Assembly (NCBI GenBank): GCA_045611845.1
Contig: JAZKXZ010000017.1
Coordinates: 1 to 63,204, forward strand
DNA: 63,204 nt
Reading direction: 5' to 3'
Source: Enterocola sp045611845
Lineage (GTDB): Bacteria; Bacteroidota; Bacteroidia; Bacteroidales; Paludibacteraceae
Below the pieces are notes generated by a model. The model worked only from the letters and a program-made list of their open reading frames with translations, was not told where the DNA came from and made no database searches. Within the stretch, counting starts at the first letter, position 1; each line of letters opens with the position of its first letter. Positions 26,201 through 35,279 of this stretch are shown here, in pieces. Position numbers and translations under genes: made by a program.

Positions 26201-27199
26201 TACACAAGGACTTTCTATAGACACTTTACTTAACAAGAATTCGTGATGTACTTTATTATCTAATAACAACTGAACATGTTTATCTTTACCTTTTACACAA
26301 TTAGATGTACAACAACTACTATTATAATCTAAACCACCTAAATTATAAGTAGAAGGGACAGGTGAAGATGCCGCACCCACACTCGCCAAATTTGCAGTAT
26401 ATAAGATATTAGACATCTTACTAACAGGACAATTTGCAGAAGACAAAGACAGTGCCACTGTAGCATTAGGGTGATTATATATTAGATACCTAGGAGATCC
26501 TGTTCCCGAAGCATCATAACAAGGGTTTACCGTACTTACTGCATTTATAATGGGAGAAGCGGTATCAACCTTAGTAATTTTAAGTTTCTGACCAGATTGA
26601 TTTACTGATATTTTATACTTTTGTTTTACTTTGAATTTCTCTAAGTCGTCGTTGTTATCACCACCCTCATTTAAACCAAACGGAGTGATATGAAATTCTA
26701 CATAATCTATACTGATATTAAGTTCGGAAAATTTTCTTAAATCTATCACTAGAGAATCACTATAAGTAGTAGAAGATGTAGTGATAAACTCCTCACCAAA
26801 ATCAGCCTCAGGTGCTGGAGCAGAAACACTAGAAACATCTAATACCTTTTCATTGGCTATTTGAATAATACTTCCATTTATGCTCACCCAAGTACTATAC
26901 TTAAATGAAGTAATTGTTCTATATCCAGAATACTTAATTAACCAATCTATCCATTTTTTTCTGTTGAAATTGTGCCAACTAAAGTTTATATCGATAAAAA
27001 GGTTTACACTTTTCTCATCTATATTAACTATAGATTTATCTAGCCTAATATCACTCCAAGTTAATTCTGGATCTGCACTCATTATGTCTGAAAAGGTATA
27101 TCCCTTTGGATATTCATAACCCTCTTCCGACCACATTTTATACGCAAACAAATTGCAACTTACAAGTACTAATAAAAATAAGATTACACTTTTCTTCAT
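23270..27199 (-). CDS. Giant T9SS-sorted surface protein in the tra operon
   Basis: 1309 residues: signal peptide (MKKSVILFLLVLVSCNLFA), a long mosaic of beta-rich segments, a PKD-like fold near 1150-1220, and a C-terminal sorting domain at about 1240-1309. That domain shows NVYPTIITKEQD, YSIFTTKGTLLQSG and GMYILKLNDKYIKLIRL, the pattern of type A T9SS cargo, which is cleaved and attached to the cell surface. A pair of cysteines (SSCCTSNC, near residue 300) may form disulfides. It starts 18 bp after traO and overlaps the lipoprotein gene by 4 bp, so it belongs to the T4SS-like operon. Probably an adhesin or surface partner of that apparatus (inference). I recognise no catalytic motif. Confidence 0.75.
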   Translation of the reverse strand: MKKSVILFLLVLVSCNLFAYKMWSEEGYEYPKGYTFSDIMSADPELTWSDIRLDKSIVNIDEKSVNLFIDINFSWHNFNRKKWIDWLIKYSGYRTITSFKYSTWVSINGSIIQIANEKVLDVSSVSAPAPEADFGEEFITTSSTTYSDSLVIDLRKFSELNISIDYVEFHITPFGLNEGGDNNDDLEKFKVKQKYKISVNQSGQKLKITKVDTASPIINAVSTVNPCYDASGTGSPRYLIYNHPNATVALSLSSANCPVSKMSNILYTANLASVGAASSPVPSTYNLGGLDYNSSCCTSNCVKGKDKHVQLLLDNKVHHEFLLSKVSIESPCVTTRSKHQLLASLDENQTRFEKYIQFGSDLDSTSTTLKTWIYHLRDFDEVAYNNEKITVGTILRIRNSGFYALKNDLNYYPEYTLMGYAPQGPPFIHYLTTKTGENFVKSYNTIDYQVVPEATIPDLPSTATDKKYICYSNDINDINDVLILKGNQISCAGYAASIYSPDYRWDISVDGGKTWNEITDKEYSRYFLSYDMLSFPTNTNEETDLILRSSILGLGKELKFRQSCVLKSFSSTTPSNLYTYYEGGFYYIKLTANNHYTFSYYASIGDDNFAFNETSAPATQYVCDGYEPIKDISFKFIKSNSMSTEMYNMLSQIVNYEVVKVENNEERVVSSSANYTINYTGDSLHYKCRIIACKDTISKEIWIYPLEKDSINLDKISSSGQIREIDKENSVVHIMVGKGKNIDITINDDQLNKTDFFIREVSEYIEPDIEVLDFSQMSWLDMVNFAEANCSYTGCLNNYREFGEQQLRSICNTIQETRNNKILEDAQQQYISANAWTLFTKENTTTFRTKSDTLTSDMFFIKKQDRTYGCYSDSVRVNVYYFEGIKNNVISFSAAEDADKNLIYVPIGSKNPTISGMLVEGGYGDPDTLSSISTSYEYQYISRPIGGVWQTLSTPFIDNGQHVTPSKTNLASARTTIDRNIEIARVVYSRLNNNILTQVSDTSNILKIYVEYPISAEEVKVKRKNTCPGTEIKVLIDDNFSNAEQQNIHYFWSASDLDLTLTFSEIGNKMCIINGATQDFVLYVYRYNSRQDSYTESFEIEIPVSEIQADFRLITEQGVEIKLLESPTKMIDFSQGDKISLINKSVGAEEYLWTLQLQYFLGYEVEGSKTSIAEPSCYLYNPGVNKLKLTAINEDGCKHTVLAENIYVNEVEFIDERRASAFATEQGEYPAHTLDEVIVNVYPTIITKEQDIINVHTNEAEVEYSIFTTKGTLLQSGTDSNSFQIKLPYMQEGMYILKLNDKYIKLIRL

Positions 27200-27217
27200 A
27201 ATTTTACAACTTAAGAA

Positions 27218-27763
27218 TTATCTAATATGGGCTCTAATACCCAGTGAAAATAATGGACGACAATAAAATTTTCCTTCTAAACTTTGGGTTGGACATCTAT
27301 ACATAAACTTTTGCTCTGCTTCGAGCAAGATAGAGATATACTCAGTTAGATATGCCTCTAAATTAACTCCCACAGAACCACCTACTGCAAAAGCGTCTGA
27401 TATAGATTTTAACTCTTTATGTTCCCATTCGTCCCAACCCAAATTTAGATTTGACGTTAAGTTTAGAAACAACCAATTACATGGTTGCCAAACAGCAAAC
27501 TCCACACCCGGAGACACTGTAATTCCACGATAAATAGATTGACCAAATACACCTTCTTCATAATCTACACCTGTATTCCAGACCCAACGTCTATGCATAC
27601 AATAGTTGTAATTAAGACCAATATCCCATGTATTAAATAAAGCAGTACCACCCCTGAGTCCGATAGAGTGAATACCCTTAACATGAATTAAATGCAGGTC
27701 TGATGCACTAGCAAAGCCAATGCTCGCAAGTAGAAAGTAAAGAATTAAGACCTTTTTTTTCAT
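27218..27763 (-). CDS. traO: TraO-like outer-membrane protein of the conjugation apparatus
   Basis: 181 residues with a signal peptide (MKKKVLILYFLLASIGFASA) and a small beta-barrel-like body: alternating strands such as IGLRGGTALFNTWDIGLNYNY and ending FSLGIRAHIR. Length, strand pattern and position after traN match TraO of CTnDOT-type conjugative elements. Its exact role in the channel is unresolved. It begins 3 bp after traN, and the T9SS cargo gene follows 18 bp later, where TraP and TraQ would be expected in an element. Confidence 0.8.
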   Translation of the reverse strand: MKKKVLILYFLLASIGFASASDLHLIHVKGIHSIGLRGGTALFNTWDIGLNYNYCMHRRWVWNTGVDYEEGVFGQSIYRGITVSPGVEFAVWQPCNWLFLNLTSNLNLGWDEWEHKELKSISDAFAVGGSVGVNLEAYLTEYISILLEAEQKFMYRCPTQSLEGKFYCRPLFSLGIRAHIR

Positions 27764-27766
27764 AGT

Positions 27767-28849
27767 TTAATTATTAAAATTATTAATCTTTTGAGCCTTT
27801 AATATTTCCTTGTTAGAGATTGAAAATTCTAAATGTCTGCCACCATTGTTTTCAAAAAGTTCAAAACACATCGCCCTAGACTTTGGTATAGTAAACCTAC
27901 TATAAAAGAGAATAATTTCAACCTCTTCTTTTCCAGGAATCATAGATCTATATTCCTCATTTGAAAAACTCATATAAAAGGGATAAATCTCTTGTTCTTG
28001 TAGAGCTATATATTTAGTGTTTTTCTTGTCTCTTATATAGGTTTTCAAGAAATCTATATCATAATCTATATTGTTTCTATTTTCTAAATGAAGTCGAAAT
28101 ACCAAATAGTTTTCCACTGAATATATACCATCTAAAGAGAAAATCATATTATGGTCTAAATCTCCTAAATGATTGTATTTTGGTTTTTCTTTTACAACTG
28201 ATTTTGCAATGCTTTCTAATTTATTTTTATCCAACGGTGCTTCCGAAAAGATAGCGGTTTCGTTAGTGTTATCTATGTAAATAGAATGCTTCACAGGAGT
28301 TTCTTCATAAAACAATTCATATGGGATAATTTTACCAGACTTAGTAATAATAGTAAAAGAAGCCTTTTCTATATTTTTTGTCAGAGACCTTATCTTTGCA
28401 ATGTTTTTTATTCCAGAAGCATTGTCTGCTATTATGCTATCGTTGCCCACTATTATATCTACAATATCTTCATTGGCTATAAAGTGTGTAGTTTTAGAGG
28501 CAGACACCCCCACTCTTTGAGATTTTATTTCTCCATTTTTAATATCATACGCCAGCGCCATGAGATTCTTTGAAAACTTTAAAACATAGGAATAATAATT
28601 GCCATCTGAAGTAACTAGCGAAATAGTGGTAGATTCCATTTCTGAATTTGAGCTCATTAAACTAAGAGCCGTTTCATTATTCCATTTTTTACCTATAACA
28701 TTCTCACTACCTAAATCTACATACTCAATTGAGGTAGGAAATTGCACAAGTAATTGTTGACTGTTATTCACTATTAAAGTATCTGGAATAGAATAACCCA
28801 GAAATGGAATCATTATAAAAAACATTAAAACAAACGCATTCTTACTCAT
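27767..28849 (-). CDS. traN: TraN-like T4SS protein (VirB9-like, DUF4138)
   Basis: 360 residues with a signal peptide (MSKNAFVLMFFIMIPFLGYS). The body resembles TraN of CTnDOT-type elements (DUF4138): an N-terminal beta domain (QLLVQFPTSIEYVDLGSENVIG) and a C-terminal domain with FRLHLENRNNIDYDIDFLKTYIRDKK. TraN is the counterpart of VirB9, which with the VirB10-like TraM builds the outer-membrane core of the channel. Its ATG overlaps the end of traM by 8 bp. Confidence 0.85.
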   Translation of the reverse strand: MSKNAFVLMFFIMIPFLGYSIPDTLIVNNSQQLLVQFPTSIEYVDLGSENVIGKKWNNETALSLMSSNSEMESTTISLVTSDGNYYSYVLKFSKNLMALAYDIKNGEIKSQRVGVSASKTTHFIANEDIVDIIVGNDSIIADNASGIKNIAKIRSLTKNIEKASFTIITKSGKIIPYELFYEETPVKHSIYIDNTNETAIFSEAPLDKNKLESIAKSVVKEKPKYNHLGDLDHNMIFSLDGIYSVENYLVFRLHLENRNNIDYDIDFLKTYIRDKKNTKYIALQEQEIYPFYMSFSNEEYRSMIPGKEEVEIILFYSRFTIPKSRAMCFELFENNGGRHLEFSISNKEILKAQKINNFNN

Positions 28850-29867
28850 ATCTTATATTTACTTGATAATTTGACGAAATACTTAACTTCTGCTCTCTTA
28901 CTGCCGATTGCGATATAGCCTTTATTGCCGACGTTACAGCATTGGCAGCTGTGTTCACTATAGGAATGCCAGTGGAAATATTCAAATTTGTGGATGATAT
29001 AACATCGTTGCCCACCTTTCTTCTTGCCTCGTCTGCTAGATTGTCTGGTGTATATAAACCCTCAAATCCATCTTGGTCATAGATTGAAGCACCAAATGGT
29101 ATTACCTTGTTTTTGTATTGAATATTCTCTATACGAATCATAGCCCTACCCGATGTAAAAGAGAGTTGCCCATATAGGAAGGTGTTTTTCGGAATACGTA
29201 TTCCATCTATGGTAAATTCATCAATAATTCTAAATTTAACCACAGCACCAGAACTTATATTTTTATAATCTCCGTGTACTAATGCCCTAATATCAGAGAT
29301 GTTTTCATTCTCATTTTCGGACAAACCATAAAAACCATTATTTGCAGAAGAGCCCACTACTATCTTGCTTTTTCTCTTTTTTTCTACCTTAGATTCTTCT
29401 TTTTCTTCTGGAATAAGACCTAATCTTTCCTCCAACTCCTTTCTTTTTTTCTCTAGCAAAGCTTGTTTTTCTAGTTCAAAAAGTTCTTTATCAGAGAGCT
29501 GAGGTTGACGTTTTCTAGAATAGGTTCTTTGTGGTTTCTCATCTACTTTTTCTTCTTCGATGAGGGTATCCTCTACCTCTATAGTAGAGGATACTTTATC
29601 ATTTTCTGTGAACCACTCAAAGGACGTTCTCTGTCGCGAGAGTTTCCTCTCTTGTTCCTTGTTGAGTTGTTCTGCTTTATATATAGCTTTAAGACGGTCC
29701 TCTGATAATTCATCTACATTGGCATCTGGTAGCGACGTATTAAAATACGCTTCCTCTTCTAAATCTTCTTCTACATTTGTGCCTCCTCCTAAAACATAAA
29801 AACAGGTAACTAGTAGGATAAACACCAAAATAGAAAGTATATGTAATTTCTTTTGTTGCATTTGCAT
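28842..29867 (-). CDS. traM: TraM-like T4SS protein (VirB10-like)
   Basis: 341 residues: one N-terminal membrane helix (about 9-27), a charged coiled region (about 30-170, many E/K/R), and a C-terminal beta-rich VirB10-like domain. That domain has ISSGAVVKFRIIDEFTIDGIRIPKNTFLYGQL and IRIENIQYKNKVIPFGASIYDQDG, signature phrases of TraM of Bacteroides conjugative transposons. It should bridge inner membrane to outer-membrane core. The linker seems shorter than in typical TraM. Starts 2 bp after traK and overlaps traN. Confidence 0.87.
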   Translation of the reverse strand: MQMQQKKLHILSILVFILLVTCFYVLGGGTNVEEDLEEEAYFNTSLPDANVDELSEDRLKAIYKAEQLNKEQERKLSRQRTSFEWFTENDKVSSTIEVEDTLIEEEKVDEKPQRTYSRKRQPQLSDKELFELEKQALLEKKRKELEERLGLIPEEKEESKVEKKRKSKIVVGSSANNGFYGLSENENENISDIRALVHGDYKNISSGAVVKFRIIDEFTIDGIRIPKNTFLYGQLSFTSGRAMIRIENIQYKNKVIPFGASIYDQDGFEGLYTPDNLADEARRKVGNDVISSTNLNISTGIPIVNTAANAVTSAIKAISQSAVREQKLSISSNYQVNIRYE

Positions 29868-29869
29868 AT

Positions 29870-30502
29870 CTAATCCCTCCTATCCACTTGTTTAATATCT
29901 GAATTGTCTAGCACCTTCCAGTTTTCAATAATAAATCCGTGAGGGTTGTTTTCTGTGCGAGTGCTATTAAGAAGGTTACACGAAGTTTCCAAATTTCTAT
30001 ACAAAATACTAGAAGATCTTATCACTGACGTTCTAGCATATGTATAAGCTTTATATGGATATGTTGTGTCGTCTATTTTTACACTATCCACTATTATTTC
30101 ACACAATACTCCTGCAGATATAATTCTCTCATAAAAACCATCTTCTTTTAGTTTTATATAATAATCAGCTGCTCCATTATCTGCCAAAAAAAGAGCCTTG
30201 TTTACATTATATTCTATAGCCGATTTTTCCGGTGAAACCGTAAAAAAATACTCATGAAAACGTCTAACATGAGACTTTGCCTCTGCTATTCTGTTTTCAT
30301 CCACATTATGCGATAGAGCAAGAAGAAGAGGTTGACCATTTTCTAAAACATAGATTTTGCTTCTTTGTGCTTCGGCAAACGTGTATGAAGAATAAATAGC
30401 ATATCCACCTAAACCCACAGCCAAAATAGTCATAAGTATTAGGTAAATGCGAGTTAAAGCAAATGCCTTTTGAGTATTTATTAAACTACTAAACTGATTC
30501 AT
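29870..30502 (-). CDS. traK: TraK-like T4SS protein (VirB8-like)
   Basis: 210 residues with one N-terminal membrane helix (about 15-37) and a periplasmic alpha/beta domain, the VirB8 layout. Phrases such as ALTRIYLILMTILAVGLGGYAIYSSYTFAEAQRSKIYVLENGQPLLLAL and RRFHEYFFTVSP are typical of TraK of Bacteroidetes conjugative elements. VirB8 proteins nucleate assembly of the channel at the inner membrane. ATG overlaps the traJ stop by 4 bp. Confidence 0.88.
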   Translation of the reverse strand: MNQFSSLINTQKAFALTRIYLILMTILAVGLGGYAIYSSYTFAEAQRSKIYVLENGQPLLLALSHNVDENRIAEAKSHVRRFHEYFFTVSPEKSAIEYNVNKALFLADNGAADYYIKLKEDGFYERIISAGVLCEIIVDSVKIDDTTYPYKAYTYARTSVIRSSSILYRNLETSCNLLNSTRTENNPHGFIIENWKVLDNSDIKQVDRRD

Positions 30503-31437
30503 GATTTTTTTATTAATATATCTGGCCTAATTATCCAACTTGAAAATTTTGGGATATGCATGTAAACGAAAATGGTAATTAAACTTACCACAATTCCCAC
30601 CACACTTTTATTGAAAATGAAATCTCTACCAGCCTCGCTCAGTAGAAAATTATCATTTAGATTTATTACTTGTTGAAGCATTTCAACCAAGGGAGTATAA
30701 TAACAATGGATATTTACCACAGCCATAAAACTTCCCACTAAGTACGAAATGGCTGGAATTATCATGATGCGTAGATAGTGTGTAATCCAACTCGCTAAAT
30801 TTCCCGTGAAACCGGGCAAAATTGACAAGGCCAACATAAACGGACCTATAATTAGAAGGATTACTTTAGAAATTGATACGTATAGTGGGAAGAAATATAT
30901 AACTGCCATTTGCACATATTGTAAAATATAGTCTGCATACTCCACAACTAGTCTGAAAATATTTACATTTGCAGCCTCCTGAGAAGATGAAACTATAACA
31001 TTCTCTGTGGTTCCCACTGTGGAACTTCCGTAGTCTATTTCTTCTCTTTCGCATTCGGCGAGTAGGTCTCGCAACCTCTCGTAATGAGTATAATACTCCT
31101 TTTCTACCTCATTAAACTCCGAATAAATTTCTGTGTTGATGTTTAGAGTAACAGACTCTAAAGGTTTTATTATAGTGTCAAATAAAGATGCAAGAACAGA
31201 GAAGAAACCTATTAGTAAACAAATAACAAATGGTCTCAAATATGAATAAAAATCTATTGTTTCACCTTTTGCCCAATGCTTCCAGATTCTTAATCCTATG
31301 TAAATAAAGGCAAAGAGTCCACAAATAATTTGTGCAGAATAAACCAATGAGTCTGTATATTCTAATACCTTATCAGAAACCTTGCCAAAGGATTGTGATA
31401 ATAAATAGCCCCAATTATTTAGTATTGCGTTATCCAT
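30499..31437 (-). CDS. traJ: TraJ-like T4SS inner-membrane protein (VirB6-like)
   Basis: 312 residues with about five to six hydrophobic segments, including AQIICGLFAFIYIGLRIW, PFVICLLIGFFSVLASLF, KVILLIIGPFMLALSILPGF and VGIVVSLITIFVYM. This polytopic profile, the position between traI and traK, and the conserved GPFMLALSILPGFTGNLASWITHYL segment identify it as TraJ, counterpart of VirB6, part of the inner-membrane channel. Spaced 2 bp from traI and overlapping traK by 4 bp. Confidence 0.87.
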   Translation of the reverse strand: MDNAILNNWGYLLSQSFGKVSDKVLEYTDSLVYSAQIICGLFAFIYIGLRIWKHWAKGETIDFYSYLRPFVICLLIGFFSVLASLFDTIIKPLESVTLNINTEIYSEFNEVEKEYYTHYERLRDLLAECEREEIDYGSSTVGTTENVIVSSSQEAANVNIFRLVVEYADYILQYVQMAVIYFFPLYVSISKVILLIIGPFMLALSILPGFTGNLASWITHYLRIMIIPAISYLVGSFMAVVNIHCYYTPLVEMLQQVINLNDNFLLSEAGRDFIFNKSVVGIVVSLITIFVYMHIPKFSSWIIRPDILIKKS

Positions 31438-31439
31438 AA

Positions 31440-32138
31440 TTACTTAGTCTTTTTACTAGATTTTTTGTCTGTTTTCTTTATTCCTTCGGTATCATTTGTA
31501 GCATCAAAAGCCATAAACAAAGCCTCTCTAGTATATGCCCTTGCCTGTTGGGTAAAGGTTTCGTAGGAGTTTTTACTCTTAAATCTCTTTTCTATTTCAG
31601 TTAGGTTTTTCTTTATTTTTACAATTTCCGCTTTTATGTCATTAAGCACTTGCAAACGCTCATAGTCTGTCATCTCACCAGATTTCTGACCATTTTTTGA
31701 CATTTTCTTAGACTCACTTACCTTTTCCAATACTTGTTTGCTCAAGTCCATAGAGAAGTTTAGCACGTTATAAACCTCTTCTTTTGTAAGTTTATCTAGT
31801 TTGGAAAATTGTTCGTTTATATTGCGTATTTTTTCTATCACCTCATTACTTTCTTCTGCTATCTCTTGCACCACTAGGGCTGTTTGGATATAATTGCTTA
31901 TCTTTCTAAGTTTTTCCAAACTTTCCTTATTTTGCTCCACGAGCTCAGTTGTCTTATCTTTTTGTTCTTCTAGTGTATATCTACTATTCATTGCCTCCGC
32001 CAGTTCTTCTAAAAAAAGTGTTATTCTTTGACTTAAAGAACCAGGGTCGGCTACTACCAGTTGTGCATACATAGGCATAGGAGTACAACTTACAAGTAAA
32101 ACAACTATTACAGATATTAGAAAATACTTTAGTTTCAT
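31440..32138 (-). CDS. traI: TraI-like T4SS protein (DUF4141, VirB5-like)
   Basis: 232 residues: a signal sequence (MKLKYFLISVIVVLLVSCTPMPMYA), either cleaved after YA or acting as a lipoprotein signal at Cys18. It is followed by a long helical coiled coil (about 40-200) and a lysine-rich tail. The phrase AQLVVADPGSLSQRI after the signal is characteristic of TraI/DUF4141 of Bacteroidetes conjugation systems, thought to be a VirB5-like periplasmic or pilus component. It starts 4 bp after traG and ends 2 bp before traJ. This TraI is not the relaxase of the same name in F-type plasmids. Confidence 0.8.
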   Translation of the reverse strand: MKLKYFLISVIVVLLVSCTPMPMYAQLVVADPGSLSQRITLFLEELAEAMNSRYTLEEQKDKTTELVEQNKESLEKLRKISNYIQTALVVQEIAEESNEVIEKIRNINEQFSKLDKLTKEEVYNVLNFSMDLSKQVLEKVSESKKMSKNGQKSGEMTDYERLQVLNDIKAEIVKIKKNLTEIEKRFKSKNSYETFTQQARAYTREALFMAFDATNDTEGIKKTDKKSSKKTK

Positions 32139-32142
32139 AAAA

Positions 32143-34626
32143 TCAAGAATTAAAACTTATATACTCATTAATGGCACCTATCATAGAACCTGTTTGTTTT
32201 TCCAATTCCATTAACCTCGATTTCTCTGTTTTCTCTGTGGTGTAAACTAAATATTCTTCTCTAGAAACCTCTAACGCATAAACTCTAGAATTGTTTCCAT
32301 TTAAGGTAATAAACACCTCTTTATACGGATTTCTATTTGTGAAATCTAAGTGCTGATTTAGTGACAATGCTAAAGCAATATCTTTTGGAGTGAGCCCTAA
32401 CACCTGCGCCACATCGTCGAATGTATTTGCATATTTTCTCTGGTCTAATAATATTTTACAGTCGGCATTTCCTAATATTGAATTTTTCACAACCTCGTTT
32501 CCTATTATATCTTCTATCTCTTGGGTTACCACAACAGCTTCACCAAAATGCTTTCGCACAGTTTTGAAAAGATACTTTATGAACTCCGCTGTACCTGCCT
32601 TTGATATAGCTTTCCAAGCTTCTTCTATAAGAATCATCTTTCTAGTTTGACCAAGTGAAGGGTGTCTCATTTTTGAAATGAAAGTGTCCATCAATATTAA
32701 TGTAACCACCGGAAACAAAGTCTTATGATCTTTGATATTGTCTATCTCAAAAACAATAAAACGCTTTTCTAAAAGGTCAATATTTTCACTTGCATTTAAT
32801 AAATAATCATACATTCCACCTGTGCTATATGGTCTTAAAACCTGCAATAAATTTTCTATATCAAAGTGCTCTCTTTGCACTTTACTTGCCAATAATTTTT
32901 TCTTAAAATCTTTCTTTAGAAACTCGTAAAAACTATTGAAAGATGGCTCAGTTTTTTTCTGAATGATTAGTTCTATATAATCATTAATTGCTGTTGAAAT
33001 ATGAGTTTCTTCTGCCTTGGTTATACTTTCTGTTTCACTCTTCCAAAGGCAAAAAACCAACGATGAAAGCTGCTCTTTTTTCTCTATTGTATATACTCCA
33101 TCACGCACATAAAAAGGATTGAAACTTATGGGATTTTCTTCTGTATAGGTATAATAAACACCATCATTACCACCAGTTTCCTCATTTATCATTTTACAAA
33201 GGCCCATATAACTATCGCCCACATCCACTATTACAATATGAGCATCTTGCTCATAATACTCACGCACTAAATGATTAGTGAAAAATGATTTTCCGGAGCC
33301 AGAAGGTCCAAGAATAAATTTATTCCTATTATTTATCCACGATTTTTTCATAGGTAAATCGGAGATATCCACTTTTAAAGGAATTGCATTTAATCTATCG
33401 CATAATTTAATTCCGAAACCTATATCTCTGGGTTTTGCACAAGTTTCTGGATGTATAAAACACGACGCTGGCTCCAGAAAAGTTAAGAAGGTCATCTCTG
33501 ATGGATACTGAGATTCACCACCAGGAATGCCAGCCCAATAAATCTGAGGTGTTATTACACTAGTTTGTGAAACACAAATATCCAGTTCTGACAACTTAGC
33601 AGCCACCAATGAATTTTTCTTTACTAGATTGTTATAATTTTTATCCCAAATTAAAAGATTCATTGCTGCCCTTATAGGTCTTAAACCTTTACTTACAGCC
33701 CCGTTCAAAAACTGCTCATTAAATTCTCTGTTTATAGAATTTTCCCTAGATACAGCAGATAGAGATTGCTGTTGTTTTCCACTTCTCTCCACTTCTGCCA
33801 ATATCTGTTTGGGGTCGTCTAAAAAGAAATATTGGTTGTAGATATGTGGATATGGGATTTCCCATGCTATAGCCGAGGTAAAAGACATAGGGAAGAAAAT
33901 CTTGTTATGTGAATACACAGGATCCTTTAAATAATTATGCACATTAGAGGGTAAAGCCTCAAGATTTCCTATAGAGAAACAACTGAGGTAATTGTCTCCC
34001 ACTTTGAAATCATTATCCTCTAAATAAATATCCATCATCACCTTCTTTTCTCCACCGAACTCAATTGTCAGATACTGTTCTATAACCCCGCTCTCTAGTA
34101 GGTCTCCTAAGATCGCTTTCTTCTGAGAACGAGAAACCCCTATCCCATATTCCTTTAATATGCTAATGAATTGCGACACTTTATCACTAAAATCTTCCCA
34201 TCTTTTTTTATCCAACATATCATTTGGAACAATTTTATTCCTACATAATATGGATAAAAAACTAGTAGTTTTAAGATTTTCTTTTGTAGATAAAGTGATA
34301 AAAACGTATGATTTATGATTTAAAAATTTTCTATTTTTAAAGTGATTTGCAGAAGATATAGATAAAAAACTCTTAGATTCTAACTCATCTAAAAATTTGC
34401 TATCATAGAAAATATCTTGTTTATGAACAATAGTATGAGCAGGCAAAACTCTCAATGCCCTTACCCAACACGCATGAAAGTTTTCGTAATCTTTTGTTCC
34501 AAAAGAATAGATTTCTGGTAGAGACAACTCAAGCGCCACTGTAATATCAGCAAACTTGCTCACTAAACAGTCGTTTTCCCATGCCATTATAGGTAAATAT
34601 TCTAATATGTTATTAGATATTTTCAT
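32143..34626 (-). CDS. traG: TraG-like T4SS ATPase (VirB4 family)
   Basis: 827 residues, full length for the family. It powers assembly and transport of the conjugation channel from the cytoplasmic side. The Walker A motif is FILGPSGSGKSFF (Lys near residue 445) and Walker B is KMILIEEAWKAI (near 669); both look intact, so the ATPase is probably active. The N-terminal YLPIMAWENDCLVSKFADITVALELSLPEIYSFG is the typical TraG start in CTnDOT-type systems. It overlaps traF by 14 bp. This is a VirB4-type protein, not the VirD4 coupling protein, which is absent from the window. Confidence 0.9.
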   Translation of the reverse strand: MKISNNILEYLPIMAWENDCLVSKFADITVALELSLPEIYSFGTKDYENFHACWVRALRVLPAHTIVHKQDIFYDSKFLDELESKSFLSISSANHFKNRKFLNHKSYVFITLSTKENLKTTSFLSILCRNKIVPNDMLDKKRWEDFSDKVSQFISILKEYGIGVSRSQKKAILGDLLESGVIEQYLTIEFGGEKKVMMDIYLEDNDFKVGDNYLSCFSIGNLEALPSNVHNYLKDPVYSHNKIFFPMSFTSAIAWEIPYPHIYNQYFFLDDPKQILAEVERSGKQQQSLSAVSRENSINREFNEQFLNGAVSKGLRPIRAAMNLLIWDKNYNNLVKKNSLVAAKLSELDICVSQTSVITPQIYWAGIPGGESQYPSEMTFLTFLEPASCFIHPETCAKPRDIGFGIKLCDRLNAIPLKVDISDLPMKKSWINNRNKFILGPSGSGKSFFTNHLVREYYEQDAHIVIVDVGDSYMGLCKMINEETGGNDGVYYTYTEENPISFNPFYVRDGVYTIEKKEQLSSLVFCLWKSETESITKAEETHISTAINDYIELIIQKKTEPSFNSFYEFLKKDFKKKLLASKVQREHFDIENLLQVLRPYSTGGMYDYLLNASENIDLLEKRFIVFEIDNIKDHKTLFPVVTLILMDTFISKMRHPSLGQTRKMILIEEAWKAISKAGTAEFIKYLFKTVRKHFGEAVVVTQEIEDIIGNEVVKNSILGNADCKILLDQRKYANTFDDVAQVLGLTPKDIALALSLNQHLDFTNRNPYKEVFITLNGNNSRVYALEVSREEYLVYTTEKTEKSRLMELEKQTGSMIGAINEYISFNS

Positions 34627-34936
34627 CTCTATCTTCTACTTTTTGATAAATTCTCTTTGTTACAGAAATATGTTTTACTACTTTTTTTGATGCCATAAGT
34701 TGCATCAGTCCATATTCACCATAGGTATTATTAAGTTTAAAACAACTACATACTGCCAATAGAAAAGCGATAATCCCAATTAGTAATGCCCCCATTACAT
34801 TAAGCAGTATAGTGAGAATAAAGCTGATTGATAAAATGAAGAAGGTTAAAACCATTAAGTAAATAACATATTGTGCTCTTAACCCGAAGAATTCGACAGG
34901 TTTACCTACTCCTCTATTGACCTGATATGTAGCCAT
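34613..34936 (-). CDS. traF: TraF-like T4SS protein (DUF4133, VirB3-like)
   Basis: 107 residues with two adjacent membrane helices (about 25-45 and 50-68). The motif YQVNRGVGKPVEFFGLRAQYV is the signature start of DUF4133/TraF in Bacteroidetes conjugation systems, counterpart of VirB3, which pairs with the VirB4-like ATPase. Consistently, its 3' end overlaps traG by 14 bp. Confidence 0.88.
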   Translation of the reverse strand: MATYQVNRGVGKPVEFFGLRAQYVIYLMVLTFFILSISFILTILLNVMGALLIGIIAFLLAVCSCFKLNNTYGEYGLMQLMASKKVVKHISVTKRIYQKVEDRDENI

Positions 34937-34952
34937 AATAATCTTTTAATCA

Positions 34953-35261
34953 TTACCCTATGAAGAATGCCCTAATAGCTGTTACAGCTACTATTGCAAA
35001 TACACAAGAGCCAAACCAAGATGCAGCCGTTTTAGTCGTATCAGAACTACCAGCAGACCACTTTCCATACACTTTCACTGCGCCAATAAAACCAATTACA
35101 GCACAGATTACATAAAATAAATTTGTAATAGGCTCAATGTAAGATAAGATTTCTGAGTTGGCTTTTTCTAGCGCAGCCACTCCATTACCTTGAGCCATTA
35201 AGGACGTAACGTTTAGTAGGATTAGTGAAAATACACCAATCCCTTTAAAAAATTTTTTCAT
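34953..35261 (-). CDS. traE: TraE-like T4SS protein (DUF4134, VirB2-like pilin)
   Basis: About 102 residues: a signal-like N-terminus (MKKFFKGIGVFSLILLNVTSLMAQG) and two hydrophobic helices separated by a short loop, the VirB2 pilin layout (IEPITNLFYVICAVIGFIGAVKVYGKW, WFGSCVFAIVAVTAIRAFF). This fits TraE/DUF4134. The frame can begin with a TTG at 35267, but the ATG at 35261 gives a standard signal peptide and is chosen. A 51-codon membrane-protein gene ends 18 bp upstream. Confidence 0.85.
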   Translation of the reverse strand: MKKFFKGIGVFSLILLNVTSLMAQGNGVAALEKANSEILSYIEPITNLFYVICAVIGFIGAVKVYGKWSAGSSDTTKTAASWFGSCVFAIVAVTAIRAFFIG

Positions 35262-35279
35262 ACACAATGGCTTAAAAAA

